NCBI RefSeq assembly: GCF_020166495.1
Contig: NZ_JAINZS010000006.1
Span: forward strand, 434,001-498,000
Direction: 5' to 3'
DNA: 64,000 nt
Source of the DNA: Robertkochia aurantiaca
GTDB taxonomy: Bacteria; Bacteroidota; Bacteroidia; Flavobacteriales; Flavobacteriaceae
The notes under the pieces: model-generated
What the model was told of the DNA's origin: nothing
Databases searched by the model: none
What the model saw: only the letters and a program-made list of their open reading frames with translations
Made by a program: the position numbers and the translations under genes
Part shown: one piece after another, positions 25,936-35,312 of the stretch
How positions within the stretch are numbered: the stretch's first letter is position 1
Layout: every line of letters starts with the position of its first letter

Positions 25936-28238
25936 ATCAGGATTATATAGTGCCGAATGAATGGTCGTTGATCGAAGAAGGATTCGAAGCAGGGAGAGTA
26001 AAATCTTCTGAAAGTTTATTTAGTATGGGTAACGGGGCCATGGGCCAGCGTGCTAATTTTGAAGAGACCTACACCGGTCCGACCTTCCAGGGGAGTTACA
26101 TCGGCGGGGTGTATTACCCCGATAAGACCCGTGTGGGCTGGTGGAAAAACGGCTATCCTGAATATTTTGCAAAAGTACTGAATGCTCCCAACTGGATCGG
26201 AATCAACGTGAAGGTGAACGGAGAAGAGCTTGATCTGAACAACTGTAAGAAGGTTGATGATTTCAGACGTGAGCTCAATATGAAAGAAGGGTGGCATGAA
26301 AGAAGCTTTGTGGCAACCCTTCAGAACGGAGCCAGGGTAAAAGTCAGGGCGCGTCGCTTCCTGAGTCTGGAAATGGATGAGGTGGGAGTGATCAGGTATG
26401 ATGTGACTCCTGTCAATATGGATGCCGTTATAGAGTTCAATCCTTATGTAGACGGGGGTATCAAGAACGAAGATTCCAACTGGGATGATAAGTTCTGGGA
26501 TGTATATGAAACCGAAGCGGCTGCCGATCACGCCTATGTGGTATCAAAGACCATGAAAACCGAATTTCACGTTTGCACGGGTATGAAGGCCCGTGTCTTT
26601 AAGAACGATCAGTCACTGGAAATCGAGCCCGGCCTGCATAAAGACGCATTTAAGAGCGGACAGCTGTTTGCCGTAAAAACCGCTGAGGGAGAAACCGCAT
26701 CGATCGTGAAGATGGCGGGTTATGTCACCTCATTAAATCATAAAAAGGAAGATCTTTTAAGCGCTTCGCAAAGTGTGCTCGACAAGGCCATGTCGAAAGG
26801 CTATGAAACGATGCTTGAAGATCAGAAAGCCCAATGGGCAGGAATCTGGGAGATGGCAGATATTTCCATCGAAGGTGATGTGAAAGCCCAGCAGGGTATT
26901 CGCTTTAATATCTTTCAGCTCAACCAGACATATACAGGTAGAGATGCCCGTCTGAATATAGGGCCTAAAGGATTTACCGGTGAAAAATACGGAGGAAGTA
27001 CCTATTGGGACACCGAAGCCTATTGTATTCCGTTCTATATGGCAACCAAAGATCAGCAGGTGGCCAGAAATCTTTTGAAATACCGTTATAACCATCTTCA
27101 GAAGGCCATCGAAAACGCTGAAAAATTAGGTTTCAAGAACGGAGCAGCTCTTTATCCCATGGTAACCATGAACGGGGAAGAGTGTCATAACGAATGGGAG
27201 ATCACCTTCGAGGAGATCCACAGAAACGGGGCGATCGCATTTGCCATTTATAATTACGTGAGGTACACCGGTGATTACAGTTATGTGCCTGAAATGGGGC
27301 TGGAAGTGCTAATCGGGATCGCAAGATTCTGGCATCAACGAGCGAATTACTCGGCCCAAAAAGAAAAGTATGTCATTCTTGGGGTTACCGGTCCGAATGA
27401 GTATGAAAATAACATCAACAATAACTGGTATACCAACTACATCGCTAAGTGGTGTATTGAATTCGCAGCGAAGAATCTCAAAAAGATAAAAGACGAGTAT
27501 CCTGACGATTTCAATCGCATCACCAAAAAGACCAACCTTAATAACGAGGAAGTGAACGGTTGGATGAATGTGGCCGAAAACATGTACTTCCCTTATTCGG
27601 AAGAGCATGGGGTATACCTTCAGCAGGACGGTTTTCTCGATAAGGAAATGATCACGGTTGAGAATCTTGATCAGTCTCAGCGCCCCATTAATCAGCATTG
27701 GTCATGGGACCGCATTTTAAGATCGCCTTACATCAAACAGGCCGATACCCTGCAGGGATTCTATTTCTTTGAGGATCACTTTACCAAAGACGAACTGGAG
27801 AAGCATTACGATTTCTACGAGCCGTTCACCGTTCATGAGTCATCGCTTTCGCCGTGTGTGCACAGCATACAGGCAGCCGTTCTTGACCGTATGGAACAGG
27901 CGTATACGTTCTACCTGAGAACCTCACGCCTTGACCTTGACGATTATAACAAAGAGGTGCACGAAGGACTTCATATCACCTCTATGGCAGGAACCTGGAT
28001 GAGTATCGTTGAAGGTTTCGGTGGCCTGCGTATTCGAGAAGGGAAACCTACGCTTCATACGCGTATTCCGAAACAGTGGAAGGCTTATTCCTTTAAGCTT
28101 AATTTCAGAGGTACCGTGCTAAAGGTGGAGGTGAGTCAGAAAGAGACCAGCGTTAAGGTGGAAAGCGGAGATCCTATAGAAGTTTCGGTGAACGGAAGGG
28201 AAATGAAGGTCTCTAAGGAAACTGCTCAAAAAGTATGA
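25932..28238 (+). CDS. GH65 maltose phosphorylase
   Basis: A 768-residue cytoplasmic enzyme of glycoside hydrolase family 65, without signal peptide. N-terminal beta-sandwich (about 1-270, with NGAMGQRANFEE), linker helices, then an (alpha/alpha)6 barrel. Recognised motifs are GGSTYWDTEAY (about 354-364), NGEECHNEWEITFEEIHRN (about 414-432) and GVTGPNEYENN (about 485-494). Glu490 there corresponds by motif to the catalytic acid of maltose phosphorylase, and NQHWSWDR and ESSLSPCVHSIQAA follow. It cleaves maltose with phosphate to glucose and beta-glucose 1-phosphate. Length and gene order (transporter, pgmB, GH65) fit maltose best; kojibiose or trehalose phosphorylase cannot be excluded from sequence alone. 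Confidence 0.92.
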   Translation: MNQDYIVPNEWSLIEEGFEAGRVKSSESLFSMGNGAMGQRANFEETYTGPTFQGSYIGGVYYPDKTRVGWWKNGYPEYFAKVLNAPNWIGINVKVNGEELDLNNCKKVDDFRRELNMKEGWHERSFVATLQNGARVKVRARRFLSLEMDEVGVIRYDVTPVNMDAVIEFNPYVDGGIKNEDSNWDDKFWDVYETEAAADHAYVVSKTMKTEFHVCTGMKARVFKNDQSLEIEPGLHKDAFKSGQLFAVKTAEGETASIVKMAGYVTSLNHKKEDLLSASQSVLDKAMSKGYETMLEDQKAQWAGIWEMADISIEGDVKAQQGIRFNIFQLNQTYTGRDARLNIGPKGFTGEKYGGSTYWDTEAYCIPFYMATKDQQVARNLLKYRYNHLQKAIENAEKLGFKNGAALYPMVTMNGEECHNEWEITFEEIHRNGAIAFAIYNYVRYTGDYSYVPEMGLEVLIGIARFWHQRANYSAQKEKYVILGVTGPNEYENNINNNWYTNYIAKWCIEFAAKNLKKIKDEYPDDFNRITKKTNLNNEEVNGWMNVAENMYFPYSEEHGVYLQQDGFLDKEMITVENLDQSQRPINQHWSWDRILRSPYIKQADTLQGFYFFEDHFTKDELEKHYDFYEPFTVHESSLSPCVHSIQAAVLDRMEQAYTFYLRTSRLDLDDYNKEVHEGLHITSMAGTWMSIVEGFGGLRIREGKPTLHTRIPKQWKAYSFKLNFRGTVLKVEVSQKETSVKVESGDPIEVSVNGREMKVSKETAQKV

Positions 28239-28267
28239 TGATTTTCAAACCCTAAGTCTACAATTAA

Positions 28268-30100
28268 ATGAGTTATAAAATTGTTCTGCCCTTGCTGCTT
28301 TTCAGTGCGCTATTACGGGCACAGGTGGAAAGGGTGGAACCTCCTTTCTGGTGGGAAGATATGAATCATGATAAGGTTCAGCTGATGCTTTATGGTGATG
28401 CGATCGCACAAAAATCGGTAAGCTCTGAAGATCTTCCTGTTCTTAATGTGCTGAAAACCGAAAACCAGAACTACCTTTTCGTTACTGTAGATACCGGTGA
28501 TCTTTCAGCCGGGAGCTATGAGTTGGTATTGACCGCATCAGACGGAACTACCGAAACCGTGGATTACGAGTTAAGATCAAGGCGTGAAGCAAGTGGGCTG
28601 AGGCAAGGGTTCGATTCTTCAGACCTTATCTATCTATTAATGCCTGACCGCTTTGCAAACGGGAACCCGGAGAACGACAGTCATCCTGCGTTGAAGGAGA
28701 AGGCAGACCGTTCATTTGACGGAGGCCGTCATGGTGGAGATATAGAGGGAATCATACAAAATCTCGACTATATCGAAAATCTGGGAGCTACAGCTATCTG
28801 GAGCACTCCCCTCTGCGAGGATGACGATGAACGATACTCGTATCATACCTATGCCCAGAGCGACGTCTACCGCATCGATCCGCGTTACGGAACCAATGAA
28901 GATTACAAGAGACTTGCTTCAGAGCTGCATAAGCGGGAGATGAAGTTGATCATGGATTACGTAACCAACCACTGGGGACTGGAGCACTGGATGATTCAGG
29001 ATCTGCCTGCTTATGACTGGATTCATCAGTTCCCGGGTTATGGGCAGACCAATTATCGCATGACCACCCAGATGGACCCCAATGCCTCGGCTATCGATAC
29101 CCGGTACAACGAAGATGGCTGGTTCGTACGCTCTATGCCTGATCTCAATCAGGAAAATCCCCTGGTGTTGAATTACCTGATTCAGAATGCCATTTGGTGG
29201 ATTGAATATGCTGACCTGGATGGGTTCAGGGTAGATACGTATTCCTACGGAAATAAAAAGGCAATGGCCGAATGGACCAATGCTGTCATGAAGGAGTATC
29301 CCAATTTTAACATCGTCGGGGAAGTATGGATGCATGACCAGGCTCAGATCGCCTACTGGCAAAAAGACAGTGAACTCGGTGCAATTCAGAGTTTTAATTC
29401 TCATCTTCCTTCGGTTATGGACTTCACACTTCACAATGGGGTGATGGAGGCCTTTCGGGAGGAGAACCCGGGCTGGAATAAGGGAATGATCACTATTTAT
29501 GAGAATTTCGTGAATGACTTTCTGTATCCTGATATCGATAACATCATGGTATTTGCCGAAAACCATGATACTCCGCGCATCAACGAGTTATACCGCGATT
29601 TCAGGGATTACCGCCTGATCATGACCCTGATCGCAACCGTCAGGGGTATTCCCCAGATCTACTATGGATCAGAGATCGGCATGCAGGGAGACAAGCAAAA
29701 AGGAGATGGAGATATCAGAAGGGACTTCCCGGGAGGTTGGTCCGGTGATAAAGTAAGCGCCTTTAAAGCTGAAGGCCGCACCAAGCAACAGAAACAATAC
29801 TATGATTTTTCGTCTCAGTTGTTCAACTGGAGAAAGAATGCTGAGGTTATTCACAGGGGAGAAACGACACACTTCGTTCCTGCCAATGAGACCTATGTCT
29901 ATTTCAGGCACGACGACACTAACCTTGTGATGGTGGTGTTAAATAATAGCGAGGAAGTTCAGACTATCGACCTCCGGCGGTTCTCTGAAATGCTGAAGGA
30001 CGAAATCTCCGGCTATGATATCCTGCAAGGTAAACAGGTCAAACTTGAAAAGACATTGGAAGTTTCGGGAAAAACACCCATGATCATAGAGATAAAATAA
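28268..30100 (+). CDS. GH13 neopullulanase/cyclomaltodextrinase-like enzyme (SusA-like)
   Basis: A 610-residue enzyme with a signal peptide (MSYKIVLPLLLFSALLRAQ), so periplasmic. An N-terminal cyclomaltodextrinase-type domain (about 20-110, VERVEPPFWWEDMNHDKVQLMLYG) precedes the GH13 barrel. Catalytic motifs are complete: MDYVTNHWG (about 229-237), nucleophile Asp323 in GFRVDTYSY, acid/base Glu352 in GEVWM and Asp434 in ENHDTPRI. A C-terminal beta domain follows. It resembles Bacteroides SusA, which trims imported maltodextrins. It starts 29 bp after GH65 in the same operon. Confidence 0.93.
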   Translation: MSYKIVLPLLLFSALLRAQVERVEPPFWWEDMNHDKVQLMLYGDAIAQKSVSSEDLPVLNVLKTENQNYLFVTVDTGDLSAGSYELVLTASDGTTETVDYELRSRREASGLRQGFDSSDLIYLLMPDRFANGNPENDSHPALKEKADRSFDGGRHGGDIEGIIQNLDYIENLGATAIWSTPLCEDDDERYSYHTYAQSDVYRIDPRYGTNEDYKRLASELHKREMKLIMDYVTNHWGLEHWMIQDLPAYDWIHQFPGYGQTNYRMTTQMDPNASAIDTRYNEDGWFVRSMPDLNQENPLVLNYLIQNAIWWIEYADLDGFRVDTYSYGNKKAMAEWTNAVMKEYPNFNIVGEVWMHDQAQIAYWQKDSELGAIQSFNSHLPSVMDFTLHNGVMEAFREENPGWNKGMITIYENFVNDFLYPDIDNIMVFAENHDTPRINELYRDFRDYRLIMTLIATVRGIPQIYYGSEIGMQGDKQKGDGDIRRDFPGGWSGDKVSAFKAEGRTKQQKQYYDFSSQLFNWRKNAEVIHRGETTHFVPANETYVYFRHDDTNLVMVVLNNSEEVQTIDLRRFSEMLKDEISGYDILQGKQVKLEKTLEVSGKTPMIIEIK

Positions 30101-30106
30101 CCCCAC

Positions 30107-32422
30107 ATGATTTATAAAATTCGAATAGGAAAAAGCCATGTCTTTGGATTGTTTGGCGCATTTCTGCTGGCGACCCTGAGCTCCTGCGAAGAGCCGGGAA
30201 GTGCCATCGCTCTTACCGAGGTGATCGCCCCTCTTGCTACCCCGGTCTATCTCGATCCGGGTAAGAACACCATTTTGTTGTCAGACTATTTTCTGGAATC
30301 AGACGTGATCGATTCGGTAGCTGGAAATGAACAGTTAGAGATGGACTACAACGCGGAAACAGCTCAATTATTCATCGAGCCAGTCGAAGAAATGGATGCG
30401 GTTACCAACCTGAGGGTGTATGCCAACGGAGGTAAGCCGGTAGATATCCCTGTGTTTAAACCAACAGCTGAGGAGGTAACCTTCGCTCTTGAAGATCCTG
30501 AAAAGCAATATGGTTCAGTTATGATCAAGGGAGCCTTCAATGGCTGGGTAGCCGAACGCTCGGTGATGCAGTACGAAAATGGCATATGGACCTACACCGC
30601 CACTTTTTATCCGGGAGACCATCAGTATCTGATGGTGGCAGACGGACGAGAGATGACAGATCCCGGAAACTCCGCTATTGTTAGCAATGGCATGGGCGGA
30701 CAGAACTCAGTGCTTCGGGTGGGAGATCAAAATAAAAAACACTTTGTTTTTACTTCAAGGCTTGAAGGGAAGAACATTAGTCTGAATTCATCTGTCGGGG
30801 ATCTTGCTATGAAGGTATACCTGGATAACACCCTGCTTGATGATGTGGTTTCCAGGAAATCTGATTCGGTATTTCACCTGCGTCTTCCCGATCTTCAGCT
30901 GGAAGGAAGACACTTTATAAGAATTTATCCTTACGGAGATCAGGGACGTACCAATGATCTTCTGATACCGCTTCATGACGGGGAAGTAGTAACCGATGCA
31001 GCAAGGCTGAACCGGTCAGACTTTCATACTATGATCATGTATTTTCTCATGGTCGACCGCTTCAGAGACGGAAACCGGGCAAATACTCAAAAAGTTCAGA
31101 ATGATACCATACTTCCCATTGCTAATTATTTTGGTGGTGACCTTAAGGGAGTGTATGATGTTATCAATGAGGGTTACTTTGATTCCCTGGGAGTGAACAC
31201 CATCTGGCTTTCTCCCATAACACAAAATCCTTATGGCGCCTATGGCCTATGGAAAGAACCATACACCCGCTTTTCCGGATATCATGGTTACTGGCCCATA
31301 TCAAATACCGATATCGATGTGCGATTCGGGGATTCGGCGGTTTTCAGTAATCTCATAGATGCGGCTCACCAAAAGGAAATGAATGTGGTGCTGGATTATG
31401 TTGCCAACCACGTGCATAAGGAACACCCGTTATACCGCAAAAACCCCGAATGGGCTACAGATCTTTACCTGCCAGACGGCAGCCTGAACACAGAACGATG
31501 GGACGATCATCGCCTGACCACCTGGTTTGATACCCATCTTCCGACCCTTGATTTTTCAAAGCCTGAGGTGGTCGAAAAAATGACCGATTCAGCCCTGTAT
31601 TGGGTTGAAAATTTCGAACTTGACGGCTTCAGACACGATGCCACAAAACACATACAGGAGTCTTTCTGGAGAACCCTGACCGAGAAAGTGCGTTCTCGTG
31701 TAAACAGGCCGGTTTATCAGATCGGGGAGACCTACGGGAGTTATGATCTGATAAGAAGCTATATACATACAGGGATGCTCGATGCACAATTCGATTTCAA
31801 CCTGTACGATGCTTCAGTAAGTGCCTTTGCGCGTAAAGATGCATCTTTTGGTCCCCTGGCCGATGGATTAAAACAGGGTCTGGAGTACTATGGCAGTCAT
31901 CACCTGATGGGAAATATTACCGGGAACCAGGACAGGGCACGATTTTTAAGTTATGCCTCAGGCGATGTAAGGTTCGATGAAGATGCCAAGGTCGCCGGCT
32001 GGACCAGAGATATCATAGTAAGTGATTCTGCTGCCTATAAAAATCTCGAAATGCTGCATGCTTTTAACCTCAGTATACCAGGAGTGCCTTGTATATATTA
32101 CGGAGATGAATACGGAGTGCCGGGAGGAAACGACCCGGATAACCGGAGGCAGATGAAATTTGAAGGCCTCACGGCCAGGCAGGCGGCACTGCTTGAAAAG
32201 GTTTCAGAGCTCACACGGATGAGGAGAAGTAATATGGCTCTTCTTTACGGTTCGACCCAGGTGGCCGTTCCCGAAGAGAAAGTCCTCCTGCTTAAACGCA
32301 AATATTTTAACAATGAGGTGATCGTCATATTCAATAAAGGGGAGAAGGCCTGGACCGGAAATGCTTTTGGCAGCCAGGCGGAGGTCGGCCCAATGGACTA
32401 TGAAATCATCGTAAAGAATTAA
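30107..32422 (+). CDS. GH13 amylase-type lipoprotein with altered region IV (NQD)
   Basis: A 771-residue lipoprotein (lipidated Cys27 in LLATLSSC). The N-terminal region of about 30-125 is beta-rich and unassigned. A CBM48-like module follows at about 127-205 (GSVMIKGAFNGWVAE, MVADGREMTDPGN), then another beta region and the GH13 barrel from about 305. Motifs: VVLDYVANHVHKEHP (about 427-441), nucleophile Asp511 in DGFRHDATKH and acid/base Glu541 in IGETYGS. Asp609 is in GNITGNQDRARF, where the usual His of NHD is Gln608. The three catalytic acids are present, so activity is expected, but the transition-state-binding His is missing. It sits 6 bp after the SusA-like gene and 2 bp before the next GH13 gene. 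Confidence 0.9.
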   Translation: MIYKIRIGKSHVFGLFGAFLLATLSSCEEPGSAIALTEVIAPLATPVYLDPGKNTILLSDYFLESDVIDSVAGNEQLEMDYNAETAQLFIEPVEEMDAVTNLRVYANGGKPVDIPVFKPTAEEVTFALEDPEKQYGSVMIKGAFNGWVAERSVMQYENGIWTYTATFYPGDHQYLMVADGREMTDPGNSAIVSNGMGGQNSVLRVGDQNKKHFVFTSRLEGKNISLNSSVGDLAMKVYLDNTLLDDVVSRKSDSVFHLRLPDLQLEGRHFIRIYPYGDQGRTNDLLIPLHDGEVVTDAARLNRSDFHTMIMYFLMVDRFRDGNRANTQKVQNDTILPIANYFGGDLKGVYDVINEGYFDSLGVNTIWLSPITQNPYGAYGLWKEPYTRFSGYHGYWPISNTDIDVRFGDSAVFSNLIDAAHQKEMNVVLDYVANHVHKEHPLYRKNPEWATDLYLPDGSLNTERWDDHRLTTWFDTHLPTLDFSKPEVVEKMTDSALYWVENFELDGFRHDATKHIQESFWRTLTEKVRSRVNRPVYQIGETYGSYDLIRSYIHTGMLDAQFDFNLYDASVSAFARKDASFGPLADGLKQGLEYYGSHHLMGNITGNQDRARFLSYASGDVRFDEDAKVAGWTRDIIVSDSAAYKNLEMLHAFNLSIPGVPCIYYGDEYGVPGGNDPDNRRQMKFEGLTARQAALLEKVSELTRMRRSNMALLYGSTQVAVPEEKVLLLKRKYFNNEVIVIFNKGEKAWTGNAFGSQAEVGPMDYEIIVKN

Positions 32423-32424
32423 GT

Positions 32425-34311
32425 ATGAGAAGAGCGTATATTTATACAGTTGTATTGATTTTAGGCCTGAGTCTGCCTGCCTGCAATACAGGTGAAGAAA
32501 AAAAAGTTGAACAAAACCGAAACGAGATGGAAACCAAGGAAGGGAAAAAGGTGATATACCAGGTATTTACCAGGTTATTTGGGAATACGAATACCACGAA
32601 TAAGCCCTGGGGTACCATCGAGGAAAACGGTGTGGGTAAATTTTCTGATTTTACCGATACTGCATTGAAAGAGATCAGGGATCTCGGTGTGACTCACATA
32701 TGGTATACAGGGGTGCCGCATCACGCTGTAATCACTGATTATACCGAGTATGGAATATCTATTGATGATCCTGATGTGGTAAAAGGAAGGGCAGGGTCTC
32801 CTTATGCTGTTAAAGACTATTACAATGTGAACCCCGACCTGGCAGAGGATCCTTCAAAGAGACTGGAAGAGTTTGAAGCGCTCATCGATCGAACGCATGC
32901 CAACGGGCTCAAACTGCTCATCGATATTGTGCCCAACCACGTAGCGAGAGATTATGAAGGTTTGACAAATCCGGAAGGAGTGCAAGACTTTGGTGCCGGA
33001 GATGATACCTCGGTCGCTTATCACAGAAATAATAACTTCTATTATATTCCCGGCAAAGCTTTTCAGGTACCCGAATGGCGAAACGATTACCAGCCCCTCG
33101 GAGGAGAGAATCATCCTTTGGCCGATGGCCGGTTCGAAGAAAACCCGGCTAAGTGGACGGGGAACGGAGCCCGTGATGCGCAACCCGATATGAATGACTG
33201 GTATGAGACAGTGAAAATTAACTATGGGGTTACTCCTGACGGAGTTCGCGAATTTGACAGTCTCCCGTCTGGTTACGCTGACAACGACTATAAAGATCAT
33301 TATGCATTTTGGCAGGATAAGAACGTTCCCGATTCATGGAAGAAGTTCAGGGATATCGCTCTTTACTGGGTCGATAAGGGAGTGGACGGGTTTCGCTTCG
33401 ATATGGCCGAAATGGTACCGGTAGAATTCTGGAGTTATCTTAACTCTCATATCAAAATGAAGAATCCTGATGCTTTGCTGCTTGCAGAGGTCTATAATCC
33501 TTCTTTGTATCGTGATTACATTCGCAAGGGGAAGATGGATTACCTCTATGACAAGGTGGAGTTATATGATACTCTTAAGCATGTGATGCAGGGGCACGGA
33601 CTCACCAGGAATATTCCTCCCATACAGGATGGGCTGAAAGATATCGAACATCACATGCTGCATTTCCTTGAAAATCATGATGAGCAGCGTATTGCCAGTC
33701 CGGAGTTTGCCGGAGATGCACAAAAGGGAAAACCAGCTATGGTGGTTTCAGCAACCATTAGCAGTTCCCCAACCATGGTCTATTTCGGGCAGGAAGTGGG
33801 TGAGCCCGGAGCGGAAGATGCCGGCTTCGGCGATCCAAGCAGAACTTCGATCTTTGATTATATCGGGGTTCCACATCATCAGCGGTGGATGAACAACAAG
33901 AAGTTTGACGGAGGGCAATTGTCTGAGGAGGAAAAGCAGCTGAGAGACTTTTATAAGCGTTTATTGAATTTTACTGTGGAGAGTGATGCACTGACAGGAT
34001 CTTATAAAGACCTTCATTTGTTTAATCTGGAGGAAGGGACTGCCGGGTATGATGATAAGGTGTTGAGCTATGCCCGTTACGACGGAGATGACAGGTTGGT
34101 CATCATCAGTAATTTTAATGCTGACCAGGGTAAAAACTTTACCCTGAAGATTCCCGAGGAACTCGTCAGTCAGTGGAGTCTCAGTGATGGCACCCATGCC
34201 GTGACCGATCAGTTATATGGTAAAAGAGAATTGACTTTACAGGTAGAAAATGGCCGGGGAAGCCTTGAAGTAAAACTCGAGCCACTCGAGTCATTGATAC
34301 TGAAACTTTGA
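32425..34311 (+). CDS. GH13 alpha-amylase-type lipoprotein
   Basis: A 628-residue lipoprotein (MRRAYIYTVVLILGLSLPAC, Cys20) with a charged Glu/Lys/Asn linker and then a GH13 barrel that starts early (KKVIYQVFTRLFGN, about 41-54). Motifs are complete: LLIDIVPNHVARDY (about 164-177), nucleophile Asp326 in GVDGFRFDMAEM, acid/base Glu355 in LLAEVYNP and Asp419 in ENHDEQRI. A C-terminal beta domain closes the protein. It is the last gene of the plus-strand operon and ends about 220 bp before the next gene. Whether it faces the surface (like SusG) or the periplasm cannot be told; the acidic or neutral lipoprotein linker after Cys may favour export. Confidence 0.9.
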   Translation: MRRAYIYTVVLILGLSLPACNTGEEKKVEQNRNEMETKEGKKVIYQVFTRLFGNTNTTNKPWGTIEENGVGKFSDFTDTALKEIRDLGVTHIWYTGVPHHAVITDYTEYGISIDDPDVVKGRAGSPYAVKDYYNVNPDLAEDPSKRLEEFEALIDRTHANGLKLLIDIVPNHVARDYEGLTNPEGVQDFGAGDDTSVAYHRNNNFYYIPGKAFQVPEWRNDYQPLGGENHPLADGRFEENPAKWTGNGARDAQPDMNDWYETVKINYGVTPDGVREFDSLPSGYADNDYKDHYAFWQDKNVPDSWKKFRDIALYWVDKGVDGFRFDMAEMVPVEFWSYLNSHIKMKNPDALLLAEVYNPSLYRDYIRKGKMDYLYDKVELYDTLKHVMQGHGLTRNIPPIQDGLKDIEHHMLHFLENHDEQRIASPEFAGDAQKGKPAMVVSATISSSPTMVYFGQEVGEPGAEDAGFGDPSRTSIFDYIGVPHHQRWMNNKKFDGGQLSEEEKQLRDFYKRLLNFTVESDALTGSYKDLHLFNLEEGTAGYDDKVLSYARYDGDDRLVIISNFNADQGKNFTLKIPEELVSQWSLSDGTHAVTDQLYGKRELTLQVENGRGSLEVKLEPLESLILKL

Positions 34312-34318
34312 AAACTAA

Positions 34319-34352
34319 AAAGCGGGTTAATCCCAGGGGAGTTTCCCGCTTT
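34319..34352. terminator. Possible terminator after the plus-strand amylase operon
   Basis: AAAGCGGG and CCCGCTTT form an 8-bp stem around an 18-base loop just after the GH13 stop. The tract after it on the plus strand is TTCCGGTTGG, a poor T-run, while the minus-strand side is T-rich. It is a plausible 3' hairpin but a weak Rho-independent terminator. The remaining 34353-34480 stretch is AT-rich with no gene. Confidence 0.45.
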
Positions 34353-34480
34353 CCGGTTGGTTGGTATTTAGTCAGGAAAATCTTAATCCTGATTACTCAG
34401 GAACTTGATTACGAATATAGTAAAAATATTAGTATTAAAATTTCTCGTAAAAACTTATCGATTTTTTAAAGATATGACAG

Positions 34481-34511
34481 CTTGCTAATTCGATCTTTCG
34501 ATTTATTTTTG
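34481..34511 (+). promoter_or_regulatory. Bacteroidota-type promoter for the GDPD gene
   Basis: CTTG at 34481-34484 (one mismatch to TTTG), 19 bp, then TATTTTTG at 34504-34511, an exact TAnnTTTG match. The transcription start would be about 16 bp before the ATG at 34534. This is the best promoter match in the window. Confidence 0.65.
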
Positions 34512-34533
34512 CCTCGCTAAGCAACTCAAAATC

Positions 34534-35304
34534 ATGAATAAAATTTTTGCCGGACTTTTAACCATTGTATTACTAATATCCTGTACGGAAATGACAAAAC
34601 CGCTTGTTGTGGGTCATCGGGGAGCCATGGGTTATGCCCCTGAAAATACCATTGCCTCGATCGAAAGAGCCCTTGATCTTGGAGTTGATATGATCGAGAT
34701 CGATGTGTTTAAGTGTTCCAGTGGAGAGATTGTCGTGTTTCACGATGAAAAGCTGGAAAGATTGACAAATGGAGAGGGATACCTTGAAGATAAAAGTTTC
34801 TTTATGCTTCGGCAGCTCAGAGTGGCCGATGAACATCAGATCCCGATGTTGCAAGACGTGCTGAAGGCGATCGATAAGAAAGCCCGGCTGAATATTGAGC
34901 TGAAGGGAGATGATACAGCAGAAAAGGTCAATCATATTGTTACTTATTATGTCGAAAATAACGGCTGGCAGTTAAGCGATTTTGTGATCAGCAGTTTTAA
35001 GTGGGATGAGCTACGCAAGCTGAGAGAGCTGAACCCGGACATTGCCATCGGGGTGCTTACCGAAGAAGATCCTATGGGAGCCCTTGAGGTGGCAAAAGAA
35101 TTAAACGCATATTCCATCCACCCCGATCACAGCACACTTACAGCTGAAAATGTGGAGGCTATAAAAGGTGAAGGTTTCAAGGTATTTACCTGGACCGTCA
35201 ACGAGCAGGCCGAGATCGAAAGGATGAAGGCTTACGGGGTTGACGGCATCATCTCTGATTATCCTGACAGGGTAGCTGAAGAGGTGCTGATGCCCGCCAT
35301 GTAA
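34534..35304 (+). CDS. Glycerophosphodiester phosphodiesterase lipoprotein
   Basis: A 256-residue lipoprotein (MNKIFAGLLTIVLLISC, Cys17) of the GDPD family, a TIM barrel that hydrolyses glycerophosphodiesters to glycerol 3-phosphate and an alcohol. Key residues are visible: His28 and Arg29 in VVGHRGAMGYAPENT, Glu54 and Asp56 in MIEIDVF, His70 in VVFHDEKLERLTNG, and LNIELKGD near 120. The C-terminal pattern FTWTVNEQAEIERMKAYGVDGIISDYPD is typical. Its own promoter lies upstream. It is followed 8 bp later by the flavoprotein gene, probably in one transcript without a functional link. Confidence 0.92.
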   Translation: MNKIFAGLLTIVLLISCTEMTKPLVVGHRGAMGYAPENTIASIERALDLGVDMIEIDVFKCSSGEIVVFHDEKLERLTNGEGYLEDKSFFMLRQLRVADEHQIPMLQDVLKAIDKKARLNIELKGDDTAEKVNHIVTYYVENNGWQLSDFVISSFKWDELRKLRELNPDIAIGVLTEEDPMGALEVAKELNAYSIHPDHSTLTAENVEAIKGEGFKVFTWTVNEQAEIERMKAYGVDGIISDYPDRVAEEVLMPAM

Positions 35305-35312
35305 TCAAACGA

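Noticed and set aside
28919-29566. Minus-strand open frame of 215 codons inside the SusA-like gene
   Set aside because: It is antisense to the GH13 catalytic barrel and has no recognisable protein features.
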